Shown here piece by piece: positions 28,557 through 37,188 of a DNA stretch of 49,505 nt. Source of the DNA: Candidatus Daviesbacteria bacterium (GTDB lineage Bacteria > Patescibacteriota > Microgenomatia > Daviesbacterales > UBA10151). How positions within the stretch are numbered: the first letter of the stretch is position 1; the number at the start of each line of letters is the position of its first letter. Below the pieces are notes generated by a model. That model ran no database searches. It saw only the letters and a program-made list of their open reading frames with translations, and was not told the origin of the DNA. The stretch covers positions 1 to 49,505 of the forward strand of contig JACPEZ010000004.1 in NCBI GenBank assembly GCA_016183225.1, written 5' to 3'. A program made the position numbers and the translations under genes.

Positions 28557-30309
28557 TCCGGATATTTTTGGGAGTAACTTCCACAAATTCATCGTCATTT
28601 ATATATTGCACGCTGGCTTCCAATCCCATTATTCTGGGAGAATCAAAATGCGCGGAAGTCCCCTCCCCGCTTGAGCGGTGATTTGTTTGAGCCTTTTCTT
28701 TGCAAACGTTTACGGATATGTCTCCTGCTCTGGAGTTTTGTCCTATTACCTGGCCCTTATAAACAGACATGCCGGGACCTATGAATAAGGTTCCTCTGTC
28801 TTGAATGCCTGTTAAGGCGTAAAGTTTGGTAATTCCATCCTCGTGGGCAACCAAAGAACCGCTATTCCTCTCAACCCCTTTTTGCGTATCCGGTCCAAAT
28901 TCATAAAAACCGGCATTAAAAATCCCCAAACCCTTTGTATCGCTGATAAACTCACTCCTGTAGCCGAAAAGTTCTTTGGTGGTAGCTATAAACTCCATGG
29001 TAACAATTCCCTCAAGACTTGTCATATCTATAAGTTGGGCGTGCCTCAAACCCATTTTTCGCATCACCGAGCCTGAAAATTGCTCCGGCACTTCAATATA
29101 TACTTTCTCGTAAGGAGTCAAAACTTTACCCCCGACTATTTTTTCTATTACCTGCGGACGGGAAACCTGAAATTCATAACCTTCCCTGCGCAATCTCTCG
29201 ATTAAAATGGAAAGGTGCAGTTCGCCCCTTCCCGCAATAGTCCATCCGGTTGAGGTATTGTTTTCCATGCGGAGCGCTACATCTTCTTCAACAGCCTTAA
29301 ATAATCTTTCCTGGATTTGGCGGGAAGTTTTAAACTCTCCTTCGCGGCCGGCAAAAGGGGAAGTATTAACCCCGAAAGTCATCCTGACAGTTGGTTCTTC
29401 TATTGAAAGCAATGGCAGGGCAGGAGTATCCATATTATCTGTAACAGTTTCTCCAATGGTGATATTAGGTATGCCTGACATAGCCACAATGTCTCCGGCA
29501 AAAGCTTCTTTACAGTCAACTTTTTCCAGTCCTTCAAAAGTCATCAAAGAAGTCAATTTATATTTATTTTTTGCGCCAAATGCGGAAATATGGATTATTT
29601 CCTGGTTTGCAAAGAGCTTACCCTCAAAAATTCTGCCTGTGGCCAGCCTGCCCTTAAAATTATCCGGCGAGGTGGAAGTAACAAGCATTTGCAAAGACTT
29701 GGTTTCATCTCCCTGCGGTTCGGGTATGTATTTTAAGATTGCTTCAAAAACAGGGGTGATGTCTGACATCGTATCCAAAGTAGGTTTATCTCCTGCCAAC
29801 CCTTTTTTTCCCGAGGCGTAAACAATGGGAAAATAGGCGGCAGCCTCGTTGGCTCCCAGTTCTATAAACAAATCAAAAGTTTTATTTACCGCATAGTCAG
29901 TTCTGCTATCGGCTTTGTCAATTTTGTTAACTACCACAATAATTTTTAACCCCATTTTTAAGGCCTGTTTTAGTACAAATCTGGTTTGGGGCATGGGGCC
30001 CTCGCGGGCGTCAATAAGCAGTAAACATCCGTCTGCCAGCTTCAAAACCCTTTCCACTTCCCCTCCAAAATCAGCATGGCCGGGCGTGTCGATAATATTA
30101 ATTTTTACCCCTGAATAAGAAACAGAAGCGTTTTTGGAGAAAATAGTGATCCCTCTTTCTTTTTCCAATTCGTTGCTGTCCATGATTAAGGATGTATCAA
30201 TTATGTCTTTATGGAGTTTTGTTTTAGTTTGCTTAAGCAAAGCATCCACCAAAGTGGTTTTGCCGTGGTCAACATGGGCAATAATGGCAATGTTTCTAAT
30301 ATTTTTCAT
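28534..30309 (-). CDS. typA: Ribosome-associated GTPase TypA/BipA
   Basis: 591 aa, normal for the family. G1 AHVDHGKTTL, switch region ERGITIFSKNAS, G3 DTPGHADFGGEVERVL, G4 VVNKIDKADSR; EF-G-like domains and the TypA-specific C-terminal region (FNAGFYEFGPD, NVCKEKAQTNHRSSGEG) follow. It acts on ribosome assembly under stress and cold. It stands alone on this strand. Confidence 0.96.
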   Translation of the reverse strand: MKNIRNIAIIAHVDHGKTTLVDALLKQTKTKLHKDIIDTSLIMDSNELEKERGITIFSKNASVSYSGVKINIIDTPGHADFGGEVERVLKLADGCLLLIDAREGPMPQTRFVLKQALKMGLKIIVVVNKIDKADSRTDYAVNKTFDLFIELGANEAAAYFPIVYASGKKGLAGDKPTLDTMSDITPVFEAILKYIPEPQGDETKSLQMLVTSTSPDNFKGRLATGRIFEGKLFANQEIIHISAFGAKNKYKLTSLMTFEGLEKVDCKEAFAGDIVAMSGIPNITIGETVTDNMDTPALPLLSIEEPTVRMTFGVNTSPFAGREGEFKTSRQIQERLFKAVEEDVALRMENNTSTGWTIAGRGELHLSILIERLRREGYEFQVSRPQVIEKIVGGKVLTPYEKVYIEVPEQFSGSVMRKMGLRHAQLIDMTSLEGIVTMEFIATTKELFGYRSEFISDTKGLGIFNAGFYEFGPDTQKGVERNSGSLVAHEDGITKLYALTGIQDRGTLFIGPGMSVYKGQVIGQNSRAGDISVNVCKEKAQTNHRSSGEGTSAHFDSPRIMGLEASVQYINDDEFVEVTPKNIRIRKIDLH

Positions 30310-30356
30310 GACAGATGATTATACGCTAATTTGGCAGATTATGCTAATATCTAGTA

Positions 30357-30872
30357 ATGAAATATACTTTGTGGATTGTTCCTAATCCTCAAATTAAATC
30401 CATTCTGGAAAAAATTATTCTGGATTTAAGCCAAGAATACGGCGGGCCTTACTTTGAACCCCATATGACCCTGTTGGGAGATATTGAAGTAAGTGAAAAA
30501 GAAATTCTAGAGGGAACTCAAAAACTGGCTTCTTCAATAAAACCCTTTGCTCTGACTTTGGGAGAAATTTCCTTTTCCACTACTTTTTTTCAAAATGTTT
30601 TTGTCAGGGTTAAATCAAACGCTAAATTAATGGATGCCAACTTAAAAGCCAAACAGGTCTTTAAAATGGATAATAATCTGTTTATGCCGCATATCAGCCT
30701 TTTATACGGGGATCACGATATGTCTACCCGGGAAAAAATAGCCTCAAATATAGAGCTTTCGCCGGATCTGTCATTCCGGGCGGAAAAAATTTCTGTGGTT
30801 ACTTCCTCTTCCAGGAATCCACGAGATTGGCAGCATGTGGTACAATTCTCATTTAATGCGCGCCACAGTTGA
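30357..30872 (+). CDS. 2H phosphoesterase (2'-5' RNA ligase / cyclic phosphodiesterase family)
   Basis: 171 aa with the two H-x-T/S motifs of the family, EPHMTLLGD and MPHISLLYGD, about 90 residues apart. Members open cyclic phosphates on nucleotides or RNA ends. The substrate is not predictable. It overlaps the methyltransferase start by 17 nt. Confidence 0.85.
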   Translation: MKYTLWIVPNPQIKSILEKIILDLSQEYGGPYFEPHMTLLGDIEVSEKEILEGTQKLASSIKPFALTLGEISFSTTFFQNVFVRVKSNAKLMDANLKAKQVFKMDNNLFMPHISLLYGDHDMSTREKIASNIELSPDLSFRAEKISVVTSSSRNPRDWQHVVQFSFNARHS

Positions 30873-31677
30873 AGATTTGAGAACAGAAATCGAAATAGTG
30901 CGAGAAGTTGCTTTTTCAGAAGAGCAACAACCCAAAGATTATATCGTTTCCCGGGGCGTTGAACCTTCTGCGACAGACAGGCCGCCCTGGACGACTTACG
31001 GATACAGGCAGGCCTTACCTAAACTGTTGGGACTTGATGTCATGGAATTTATCCAAGGGGTGGTTGACAGGAGAGGTATGGCTAGGGTTTTAGATGTGGG
31101 ATGCGGCAGCGGAAGATTTTTGGATCAATGCAAAAGAGGATATAGAAGATACGCGGACGGTCTTACCGTGCCCGGATGGAATGAAAAGGTGGAATGTTAC
31201 GGGCTGACAGCCTGTTTGTACAACTCTGCAGAATTAGATAGCGTTCCTGCAGGCATTCATATGAAACTTGGGGATGCTCAAAATCTGGCGCGGCTTTATT
31301 ACGGGCAATCATTTGATGTGATTACTGCTGTGCATGTAGCTCATCATGTGGCAGATCCGTGGGCGCTTTTTTTCGGGATGTATGAAAAACTGGCAGATGG
31401 AGGAGGTTGTTTTGTCAGAGGTATACCTTTTAGTCTGGTTGACGGAGAAGACGCAAACTTGGCAGATTATCTAAGAGCAAGGTATAGCGCAACGGTAAAT
31501 GAACCTTACTTTGACAGAAGATATCAGGAGAGATGCGCCGACATATCCATGGTAAGAAGAAGGGGTGTTCCCCTCGTACTGCCTCTAAATTATGCCGGCA
31601 TAAATGATAGACCTCTGATTCCGAGGGTTCTTTATCGTTTTGATCCTACGGTTGCTTTTCAACCGGCATTCGCTTAA
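30856..31677 (+). CDS. SAM-dependent methyltransferase (class I)
   Basis: 273 aa from the ATG at 30856 (MRATVEDLRTE); the frame is open to 30835. SAM motif I is VLDVGCGSGRFLDQ, and FDVITAVHVAHHVADPWALFFGMYEKLADGGG is the post-motif II to motif III region. The substrate is unknown. It could contribute SAH to the ahcY pathway. Confidence 0.82.
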   Translation: MRATVEDLRTEIEIVREVAFSEEQQPKDYIVSRGVEPSATDRPPWTTYGYRQALPKLLGLDVMEFIQGVVDRRGMARVLDVGCGSGRFLDQCKRGYRRYADGLTVPGWNEKVECYGLTACLYNSAELDSVPAGIHMKLGDAQNLARLYYGQSFDVITAVHVAHHVADPWALFFGMYEKLADGGGCFVRGIPFSLVDGEDANLADYLRARYSATVNEPYFDRRYQERCADISMVRRRGVPLVLPLNYAGINDRPLIPRVLYRFDPTVAFQPAFA

Positions 31678-31686
31678 ATTAGAATA

Positions 31687-32094
31687 ATGACCATTGTGCC
31701 TTATGTTAAAAGAGTAGAAAAGCCGTGGGGGTATGAGATCCATTTTACTCCGGATAATTTGCCCTACATGGGGAAAATTCTGCACATTAGTGCCGGCAAA
31801 AGATTGAGTTTGCAGGTTCATGACCAAAAACTGGAAAGTTGGTTCTTGCTTTCCGGGAAAGTGACCATGATTTTGGAAAATTCAAAAGGTGAATTAGTGG
31901 AAAATAATATGGAAAAAGGTTATGGTTATACCACCCAAGTTGGTCAAAAACACAGACTGGTGGGAGTGGAAGATGCTGATATTCTGGAAGTTTCTACTCC
32001 GGAGATTGGAAATACTTTCAGGCTGGAGGATGATTACTCCCGTCCAACAGAAACAGAAGAGATGAGAAAACAGCCTAACCGGGGCTGGAAATAA
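31687..32094 (+). CDS. Cupin protein (mannose-6-phosphate isomerase C-terminal type)
   Basis: 135 aa. VEKPWGYEIHFT, GKILHISAGKRLSLQVHDQKLESWFLLSGKVTMIL, and GQKHRLVG supply the two cupin motifs with His/Glu metal ligands. The type is found in mannose-6-phosphate isomerase/GDP-mannose pyrophosphorylase tails and in stand-alone sugar-binding cupins. It starts 9 nt after the methyltransferase. Confidence 0.82.
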   Translation: MTIVPYVKRVEKPWGYEIHFTPDNLPYMGKILHISAGKRLSLQVHDQKLESWFLLSGKVTMILENSKGELVENNMEKGYGYTTQVGQKHRLVGVEDADILEVSTPEIGNTFRLEDDYSRPTETEEMRKQPNRGWK

Positions 32095-32130
32095 ATTTGC
32101 ATTTAACTCATAGTATGATAGAATACTCAC

Positions 32131-32691
32131 ATGAGCTTGGAAACAATGCAACTTGGACAGGTTCCAGAAGCCAACAGAGAAGATTTAACTCCCGGGACAG
32201 TCATTGATGGTTTTACAGATTATGGACAGGTCAAGGATTTCGTAACTACGCTTGCCGACATGCTTCATACTGGAAGGGGTCGCCATACGGTAAAATTCCG
32301 CCCAATCTTGGCAGAACATATCTTATTGATAGCCAATACGAAATTCAGAAACAGAGAACATTTTAATGGAAGAATTATTCCGGAGAAAGCCTTAATTATT
32401 CCTACTGATGCTTCTTTTGTTCCAGGTCCAAGTTTAGCAAGACTGCAAGCAGACAGCGGCATTTCTTTCCTATTAAGATATATTCTAAAATCAACAGGGA
32501 AAGACAGATATCATGTGGTTGAGTGTTCTCTTTTCCGTAAATTGAGAGGGCCTTCTGTGGAAGCCTTTGCCAGAGAATATGACGCAAAGGGAGGCAGAAG
32601 TAGAGTAGCTCGTTTGATTGAACAAGCCACGGAGCCTTTTGCCCAAAGACTTAGGGAAGGTTTAGCAATGATTGTTTCACCGCCAAGATAA
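32131..32691 (+). CDS. Hypothetical protein (186 aa)
   Basis: Soluble and basic in the C-terminal half (LFRKLRGPSVEAFAREYDAKGGRSRVARLIEQA). No motif was recognised. Its 3' end overlaps the S41-like protease gene on the other strand by 41 nt. Confidence 0.5.
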   Translation: MSLETMQLGQVPEANREDLTPGTVIDGFTDYGQVKDFVTTLADMLHTGRGRHTVKFRPILAEHILLIANTKFRNREHFNGRIIPEKALIIPTDASFVPGPSLARLQADSGISFLLRYILKSTGKDRYHVVECSLFRKLRGPSVEAFAREYDAKGGRSRVARLIEQATEPFAQRLREGLAMIVSPPR

Positions 32692-33838
32692 GCTCCTGGT
32701 TTCTGAAGTAGGAAAAAAGTATATTTTGCCAGTTGGGATCATTTATATTGATATCCGGTTCCACGCCCCTACCTTCAATGGGCAGATTATCATCCCTCAA
32801 AGTAATGGAATGAACTAAAAACATGGAATATTTTTCCGCAGGATCAATCTGGGTTTGCAATGGAAAAACCCGCTCCACTGTCCCCCACCCTTTGGTTGGC
32901 ACTCCCACCACCACTCCGGTATGATATTTTTTTAAAGAAGCAGCCATCATTTCTGCAGATGACTGGGTGTTATTATCAACCAGTATCACCATCTGTTTAA
33001 ATTTGCTGATAACAGGTAATTTATCGGTTTGAGTTTTGAAGGGCAGATACTCCCCTTTTTTATAAAAATCAAAGCCGTATTGGCCTTTGCCCAGAAAAAA
33101 CCCCAGAAAATAAGCAGTGGCATCAATGGCCCCGCCCACATTGCCCCGCAAATCAAGAATTAAAGCTTGCATTCGGGAATTATCTTTGTAGGCCTCCAGA
33201 GCTTTTTGAAATTCATCCAATGAAGTAGGGGTAAACTTTTTAAACTGCAGATATAGAATTTGCGGGGTGGCCAGTTTGGTAAAAACAGCCGGCTCCACCC
33301 CTTTTTCATCATATCTTTGTTTTTGTTCGCTTTTACTTAAAACATCTTTGGCATAAATGATTGCCCTATCCTTTTTCAGCTCTTCCGGCATCTTCTCATA
33401 AGCTTGTTCTACTGCTTCTTGGGATGCTCCTTTACTCAACCCCAAGTCCTTGTATAAATCCTTTTCCGGATTGATATTTTCCACCGTATTTTTCAAAGCC
33501 ACTTCCTGTTTTTGGGTAAAAAGCCCGCTTCTGCCTTGGGGGCTTAAACTGGCCAGCACCGTGGAAGAAACAGTGACTGCCTGATCCTTGCTGATTTTTG
33601 CCGCTGTCTTGGCCAAATCTTCTCTGGTCTGGATTTTGTCTGCTTGGAGGGATAATCGAAAAAGCTCCAGAATTTGAGCGTCAGAGAGATTTTCCCAGTA
33701 ATTTTCTTTAATCTGGTCATAAATTTCCAAAACAAAAATCTGGCTGGGGTTTTGAGGGGCATTCTTAAAAAAGAAATAACCCGCTCCTGCACCCAGAACA
33801 AAAATTAACAAAATAACAAGAAGGATCTTTTTGAACAT
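32651..33838 (-). CDS. S41-family peptidase-like protein with a J-like insert in place of PDZ
   Basis: 395 aa. N-terminal membrane anchor (4-23), helical region, then residues 125-180 (EKDLYKDLGLSKGASQEAVEQAYEKM ... SKSEQKQRYDEKG) that resemble a DnaJ J-domain without its HPD motif. The S41 core follows (ALILDLRGNVGG, VDNNTQSSAEMMAAS, GVPTKGWGTVE). Ser293 is the likely nucleophile. The catalytic Lys of CtpA/Tsp (in FGKGT) aligns with Trp here, with a Lys two residues earlier, so activity is uncertain. The family normally trims exported proteins. Confidence 0.78.
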   Translation of the reverse strand: MFKKILLVILLIFVLGAGAGYFFFKNAPQNPSQIFVLEIYDQIKENYWENLSDAQILELFRLSLQADKIQTREDLAKTAAKISKDQAVTVSSTVLASLSPQGRSGLFTQKQEVALKNTVENINPEKDLYKDLGLSKGASQEAVEQAYEKMPEELKKDRAIIYAKDVLSKSEQKQRYDEKGVEPAVFTKLATPQILYLQFKKFTPTSLDEFQKALEAYKDNSRMQALILDLRGNVGGAIDATAYFLGFFLGKGQYGFDFYKKGEYLPFKTQTDKLPVISKFKQMVILVDNNTQSSAEMMAASLKKYHTGVVVGVPTKGWGTVERVFPLQTQIDPAEKYSMFLVHSITLRDDNLPIEGRGVEPDININDPNWQNILFSYFRNQELILAVKQSLLNLP

Positions 33839-33859
33839 TAAGTATTCTAGTATAATAGA

Positions 33860-34798
33860 ATGATGGATATTTTATCAATCATTTTAATAGTTGCGGGCTT
33901 GATTCTTTTTGAAACCATCACATCTGTTGATAATGCCATTATCAATGCCGATGTGCTATCCACCATGGGCAAGAAAGCCAGAAAATGGTTTTTGCTCTGG
34001 GGCATACTCATTGCCGTTTTTTTAATCAGGGGGGCTCTGCCCTGGCTTTTGGTTTGGGCTATCAATCCCGGCCTTGGGCCAATGGGTGCTTTGACTGCGG
34101 CCTTGAGCTCCGATCCAAAGGTAGTTGAGGCCATTGATAACTCCTCTCCCATGCTGCTGGCCGGAGGAGGAATTTTTATGGTTTTTATCTTTTTTCACTG
34201 GCTGTTTCTGGAACCCAAAAAATTTGGCCTTAAAGGCGAGCCTTTTTTTCAAAGACAGGGAGTATGGTTTTATGCTGTAGTGTCTATAATTTTAAGTTTG
34301 GTAGTCTGGTTTGCTCTACAGATAAATCCTTTAATGGCCTTCGGAGCAGTAGTGGGTTCTACTGCTTTTTTCATAGTGCACGGCTTTAAGGAAAATGCTG
34401 CCAAAATGGAGGAAAAACTGCTTGGCCAAAGCAACGGGCAAGGCGTGATTTCTACTTCAGATGCCAGTAAGATTTTTTATCTGGAAGTGCTGGACGGAAC
34501 TTTTTCCATAGACGGAGTGGTAGGGGCGTTTGCCTTTACTTTGTCAGTGCCTTTAATTTTGCTGGGTAATGGGTTTGGCGCCATAGTAGTTCGCCAGCTG
34601 ACAGTTGCCAATATAGACAGGATTAAAAAATATGCTTTCTTAAAAAACGGCGCCATGTATTCTATTTTTGTTCTGGGTATGATTATGCTGCTTGACAGTT
34701 TTGGTTTTCACATCCCATCCTGGCTTTCTCCCCTGGTCACCGCATCAATTGTAGGCTATTTCTTTCTAAAATCAAGAAAAGTTTTACCAGAAAATTAG
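33860..34798 (+). CDS. DUF475 (TerC-related) integral membrane protein
   Basis: 312 aa with about eight to nine membrane segments. LFETITSVDNAIINADVLSTM is the family signature, with conserved acidic residues also in the second half (LDGTFSIDGVVGAFAF). TerC-type proteins are linked to metal export or protein secretion. It ends 15 nt inside the opposite gene. Confidence 0.85.
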   Translation: MMDILSIILIVAGLILFETITSVDNAIINADVLSTMGKKARKWFLLWGILIAVFLIRGALPWLLVWAINPGLGPMGALTAALSSDPKVVEAIDNSSPMLLAGGGIFMVFIFFHWLFLEPKKFGLKGEPFFQRQGVWFYAVVSIILSLVVWFALQINPLMAFGAVVGSTAFFIVHGFKENAAKMEEKLLGQSNGQGVISTSDASKIFYLEVLDGTFSIDGVVGAFAFTLSVPLILLGNGFGAIVVRQLTVANIDRIKKYAFLKNGAMYSIFVLGMIMLLDSFGFHIPSWLSPLVTASIVGYFFLKSRKVLPEN

Positions 34799-36424
34799 GT
34801 TCTTGGATTTTTGCTGGTATTGGGGGTTAAAGGGGGCGATTTGAGACATTAATAAATTGGCAGTTGGCGAGTCGGGAAAAACTTCCAGGGCTTTTTCAAT
34901 AAATTTTCTAGCGTTGTCCGTCTGTCCGGTATTTAGCAAAAACATCCCTATTCTAATATAGGATAGATGATTGTCAAACCGGAAAGCTTCGGGGATAATT
35001 TTTTCAGAAGTGATTTCATAAAGCCTTTTGTCCTCCAGAACGCTTTTCTTGACAAAAATTACCATGTAATCGTCAACAAAAGCGAGCGCGTAGCTGTCAT
35101 CACGGCTGATGGCCTGTAAAAAACTCCTGCCCCAGGGAGTTTGATCGGTATGGGAAAAAATAACTGTTTCAAGATTCAAGCTCTGTTCCAATGCCTTAAA
35201 TTTGGAATAGTCAGACTGGCTGGGGATGTAAACTTCCTGGAAAAACTTTTTGGGATAGGCTTCGGGCCGGCCGTCCACAAAAACTTTGTAAACCGGAAAA
35301 CCCCGGTAGATAATATATGACCCAATGTCAAAATTATTGTAAAAAGGCTGGGGCAGGTCATTATCCAGGGTAAAATCAACTGCCTCTTTGCCGCTTTCAA
35401 CAAGCTTTAAACCCGGCCGGTAGGATGAGTCCGTATATTTATAATAACTTCCTGTCAGATAAAAAATACTCTCGCCCAAAACAAGTACGGCAAACCCAAG
35501 AGAGATAAACTTTGATATTCTGACGGATGCGCTCATTTGCATGATGGCAGGTAAAGTAAGAAATACAAGATACGGGAAGCTGCGGACATTCAGCAAGGCT
35601 AAAGCCATTCCAAAAGATGCCAGCAGGATATTTTTCAGATCAAATCTTTTCCGCAGCAAACTGATCAGCAGTATCAGCCCGGCCAGACCGATTGACAGCT
35701 TAACAAACAGGAAATTTCTGTCTGCAAAATTAATGCTTTCCAGTAAAAACATGGTCTGGTTTTCCACAATGCTATAACCGTAGTTTTCGCTCACTTTCAG
35801 GGGATAAAGCAAGCCGTTTAGCCCCTGCGGATTGGCCAGACTGAAAACAATAGAAAGAATCAAAATAAGAACTCTAATTTGCACACCCTGGAGGTGTGCA
35901 AGCAGGAAAATGGCCTGCAGAGCCAGTCCTACAAAAAAATAGATGTGGGTGTTAATCCAAAGCAGTTGAATAAGAGGAAGCAAAAAAAGCAGCCGCGGAC
36001 GCCCCAAATTAAGAATATACAAAGTTAAAGCTGTAAACAGAAAACTGAAAATTTCCGGTCGCAGCTCCAGCCGCTCCCGCAAAACATGCAGAAAAATAAA
36101 TCCAATCGGCAAAAGAAGCGGATTGTTGATTTTTCTTATAATTAGCCAGACGGCAGAAAGAATAATCAGCACCTTCAGGATCAGCAACGCCTGCAAGCCA
36201 AAAGACTCCGAAAACCAATAGGCCATCACTCCGAAAAGCCAGTGGGTATTGACATACTTAAATTCGGGATTGGTAAAGGAAAATAGATTGGTTTTGGGGA
36301 TTGATCCTTCCTGCAGAATAATCTCCCCCATTTTCAGGTGTCTGCCCAAATCCTGATCAAAGGACAGGTCGCTTCTAAAAAGAAAGGCCAAGACAAAAAA
36401 GAGCAGTAAAATTTTTTGCCACAT
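34784..36424 (-). CDS. Polytopic membrane protein with TPR-like tail (glycosyltransferase-like fold)
   Basis: 546 aa. About ten membrane segments with a first-loop pattern (FDQDLGRHLKMGEIILQ, then NTHWLFGVMAYWFSE) typical of GT-C-like membrane glycosyltransferase-related proteins. The soluble C-terminal domain ends in a TPR-like repeat (YIRIGMFLLNTGQTDNARKFIEKALEVFPDSPTANLL). A perfect 9-bp-arm hairpin (35879-35901) is read in frame as AHLQGVQ. Enzyme activity is not proven by the sequence. Confidence 0.65.
   Translation of the reverse strand: MWQKILLLFFVLAFLFRSDLSFDQDLGRHLKMGEIILQEGSIPKTNLFSFTNPEFKYVNTHWLFGVMAYWFSESFGLQALLILKVLIILSAVWLIIRKINNPLLLPIGFIFLHVLRERLELRPEIFSFLFTALTLYILNLGRPRLLFLLPLIQLLWINTHIYFFVGLALQAIFLLAHLQGVQIRVLILILSIVFSLANPQGLNGLLYPLKVSENYGYSIVENQTMFLLESINFADRNFLFVKLSIGLAGLILLISLLRKRFDLKNILLASFGMALALLNVRSFPYLVFLTLPAIMQMSASVRISKFISLGFAVLVLGESIFYLTGSYYKYTDSSYRPGLKLVESGKEAVDFTLDNDLPQPFYNNFDIGSYIIYRGFPVYKVFVDGRPEAYPKKFFQEVYIPSQSDYSKFKALEQSLNLETVIFSHTDQTPWGRSFLQAISRDDSYALAFVDDYMVIFVKKSVLEDKRLYEITSEKIIPEAFRFDNHLSYIRIGMFLLNTGQTDNARKFIEKALEVFPDSPTANLLMSQIAPFNPQYQQKSKNLIFW
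35879..35901. repeat. Short palindromic hairpin inside the membrane-protein gene
   Basis: TTGCACACC and GGTGTGCAA are perfect 9-bp arms around a 5-nt loop (CTGGA). The design (arms ending in ACC / GGT, 5-nt loop) matches the hairpins at 40155 and 46040. Confidence 0.7.
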
Positions 36425-36426
36425 AT

Positions 36427-37131
36427 TTAATATCCCGTAAAATTCTCAATACTAATATTTTCAATGTCCACACCGGCTTCAAGAAGGGCTTTCTGGACAG
36501 CTTCCACCATGGGTGGCGGGCCAACTACAAAATAAAGATTTTCATTTAAGTCGGGAAAGTATTCTTTGATAAATCCCGCATCTATTTTTCTTTTCTCCCC
36601 CGACCAGTCGGGGTCTTCAGTCATTGTCAGGATTAATTTGAAATTTGACATTTGAGCTTTGAAATTCGCCAGTTCCTGTAAGTAAGCACTGGATGATGAA
36701 TCCCTATTTGAATAAACCAGTGTGATACGGTATGGCAGCTTGTTTTCCGCCGCATATTTTAGCATGCTCATGTAAGGGGTAATGCCGATGCCTCCGGCTA
36801 TAAAAACCAGGGGTTTTGCCGTGTCATCCGGCAGCACAAATGATCCGGAAATTGATCCCAGCTCAACTTCCGCGCCCACAGGCAACTCTTTTAATGATTT
36901 TTTAAAGCCTGAATCCCGCAGTCTGGTAGCAATTGTGATAATTCCTTTCTCGTCAGGAGAGTTGACTATGGAAAAATGTCTTTTGCTTGAGCGCTCGTCA
37001 AAATATGGCGGGTTTATCAGAGTCACAAAAACATATTGGCCTGCTTTAAAGGTAAACGGCTCGGCAGCGGCAAAAGTTACTTGCAGTGTTCCCGTAGCTA
37101 TTTCCTTTTTGTCGATAATTTTACCCTTCAT
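36427..37131 (-). CDS. FAD/NAD(P)-binding oxidoreductase (ferredoxin reductase-like)
   Basis: 234 aa from the ATG at 37131 (MKGKIIDKKEIATGTLQVTF); the frame is open to 37209. FAD domain: GQYVFVTL and RHFSIVNSP (FAD phosphate-binding RxxS). NAD(P) domain: VFIAGGIGITPYMSML and the terminal NLYFVVGPPPMVEAVQ. The electron partner is unknown; there is no 2Fe-2S domain. It diverges from fic. Confidence 0.88.
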   Translation of the reverse strand: MKGKIIDKKEIATGTLQVTFAAAEPFTFKAGQYVFVTLINPPYFDERSSKRHFSIVNSPDEKGIITIATRLRDSGFKKSLKELPVGAEVELGSISGSFVLPDDTAKPLVFIAGGIGITPYMSMLKYAAENKLPYRITLVYSNRDSSSSAYLQELANFKAQMSNFKLILTMTEDPDWSGEKRKIDAGFIKEYFPDLNENLYFVVGPPPMVEAVQKALLEAGVDIENISIENFTGY

Positions 37132-37133
37132 AC

Positions 37134-37158
37134 GCGATAGAATGCGCGATTTTTGCGC
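37134..37158. repeat. Iteron-like repeat A between the oxidoreductase and fic
   Basis: GCGATA, GCGCGAT and GCGC-TAT half-sites occur at 37134, 37144 and 37155, i.e. 10 and 11 bp apart (one helical turn). An array with the same phase and 21 of 25 identical bases lies at 38239-38263. It lies directly upstream of the oxidoreductase ATG and in the fic promoter region. Confidence 0.7.
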
Positions 37159-37188
37159 TATTATATGATATAATGCTATCATAAACTT

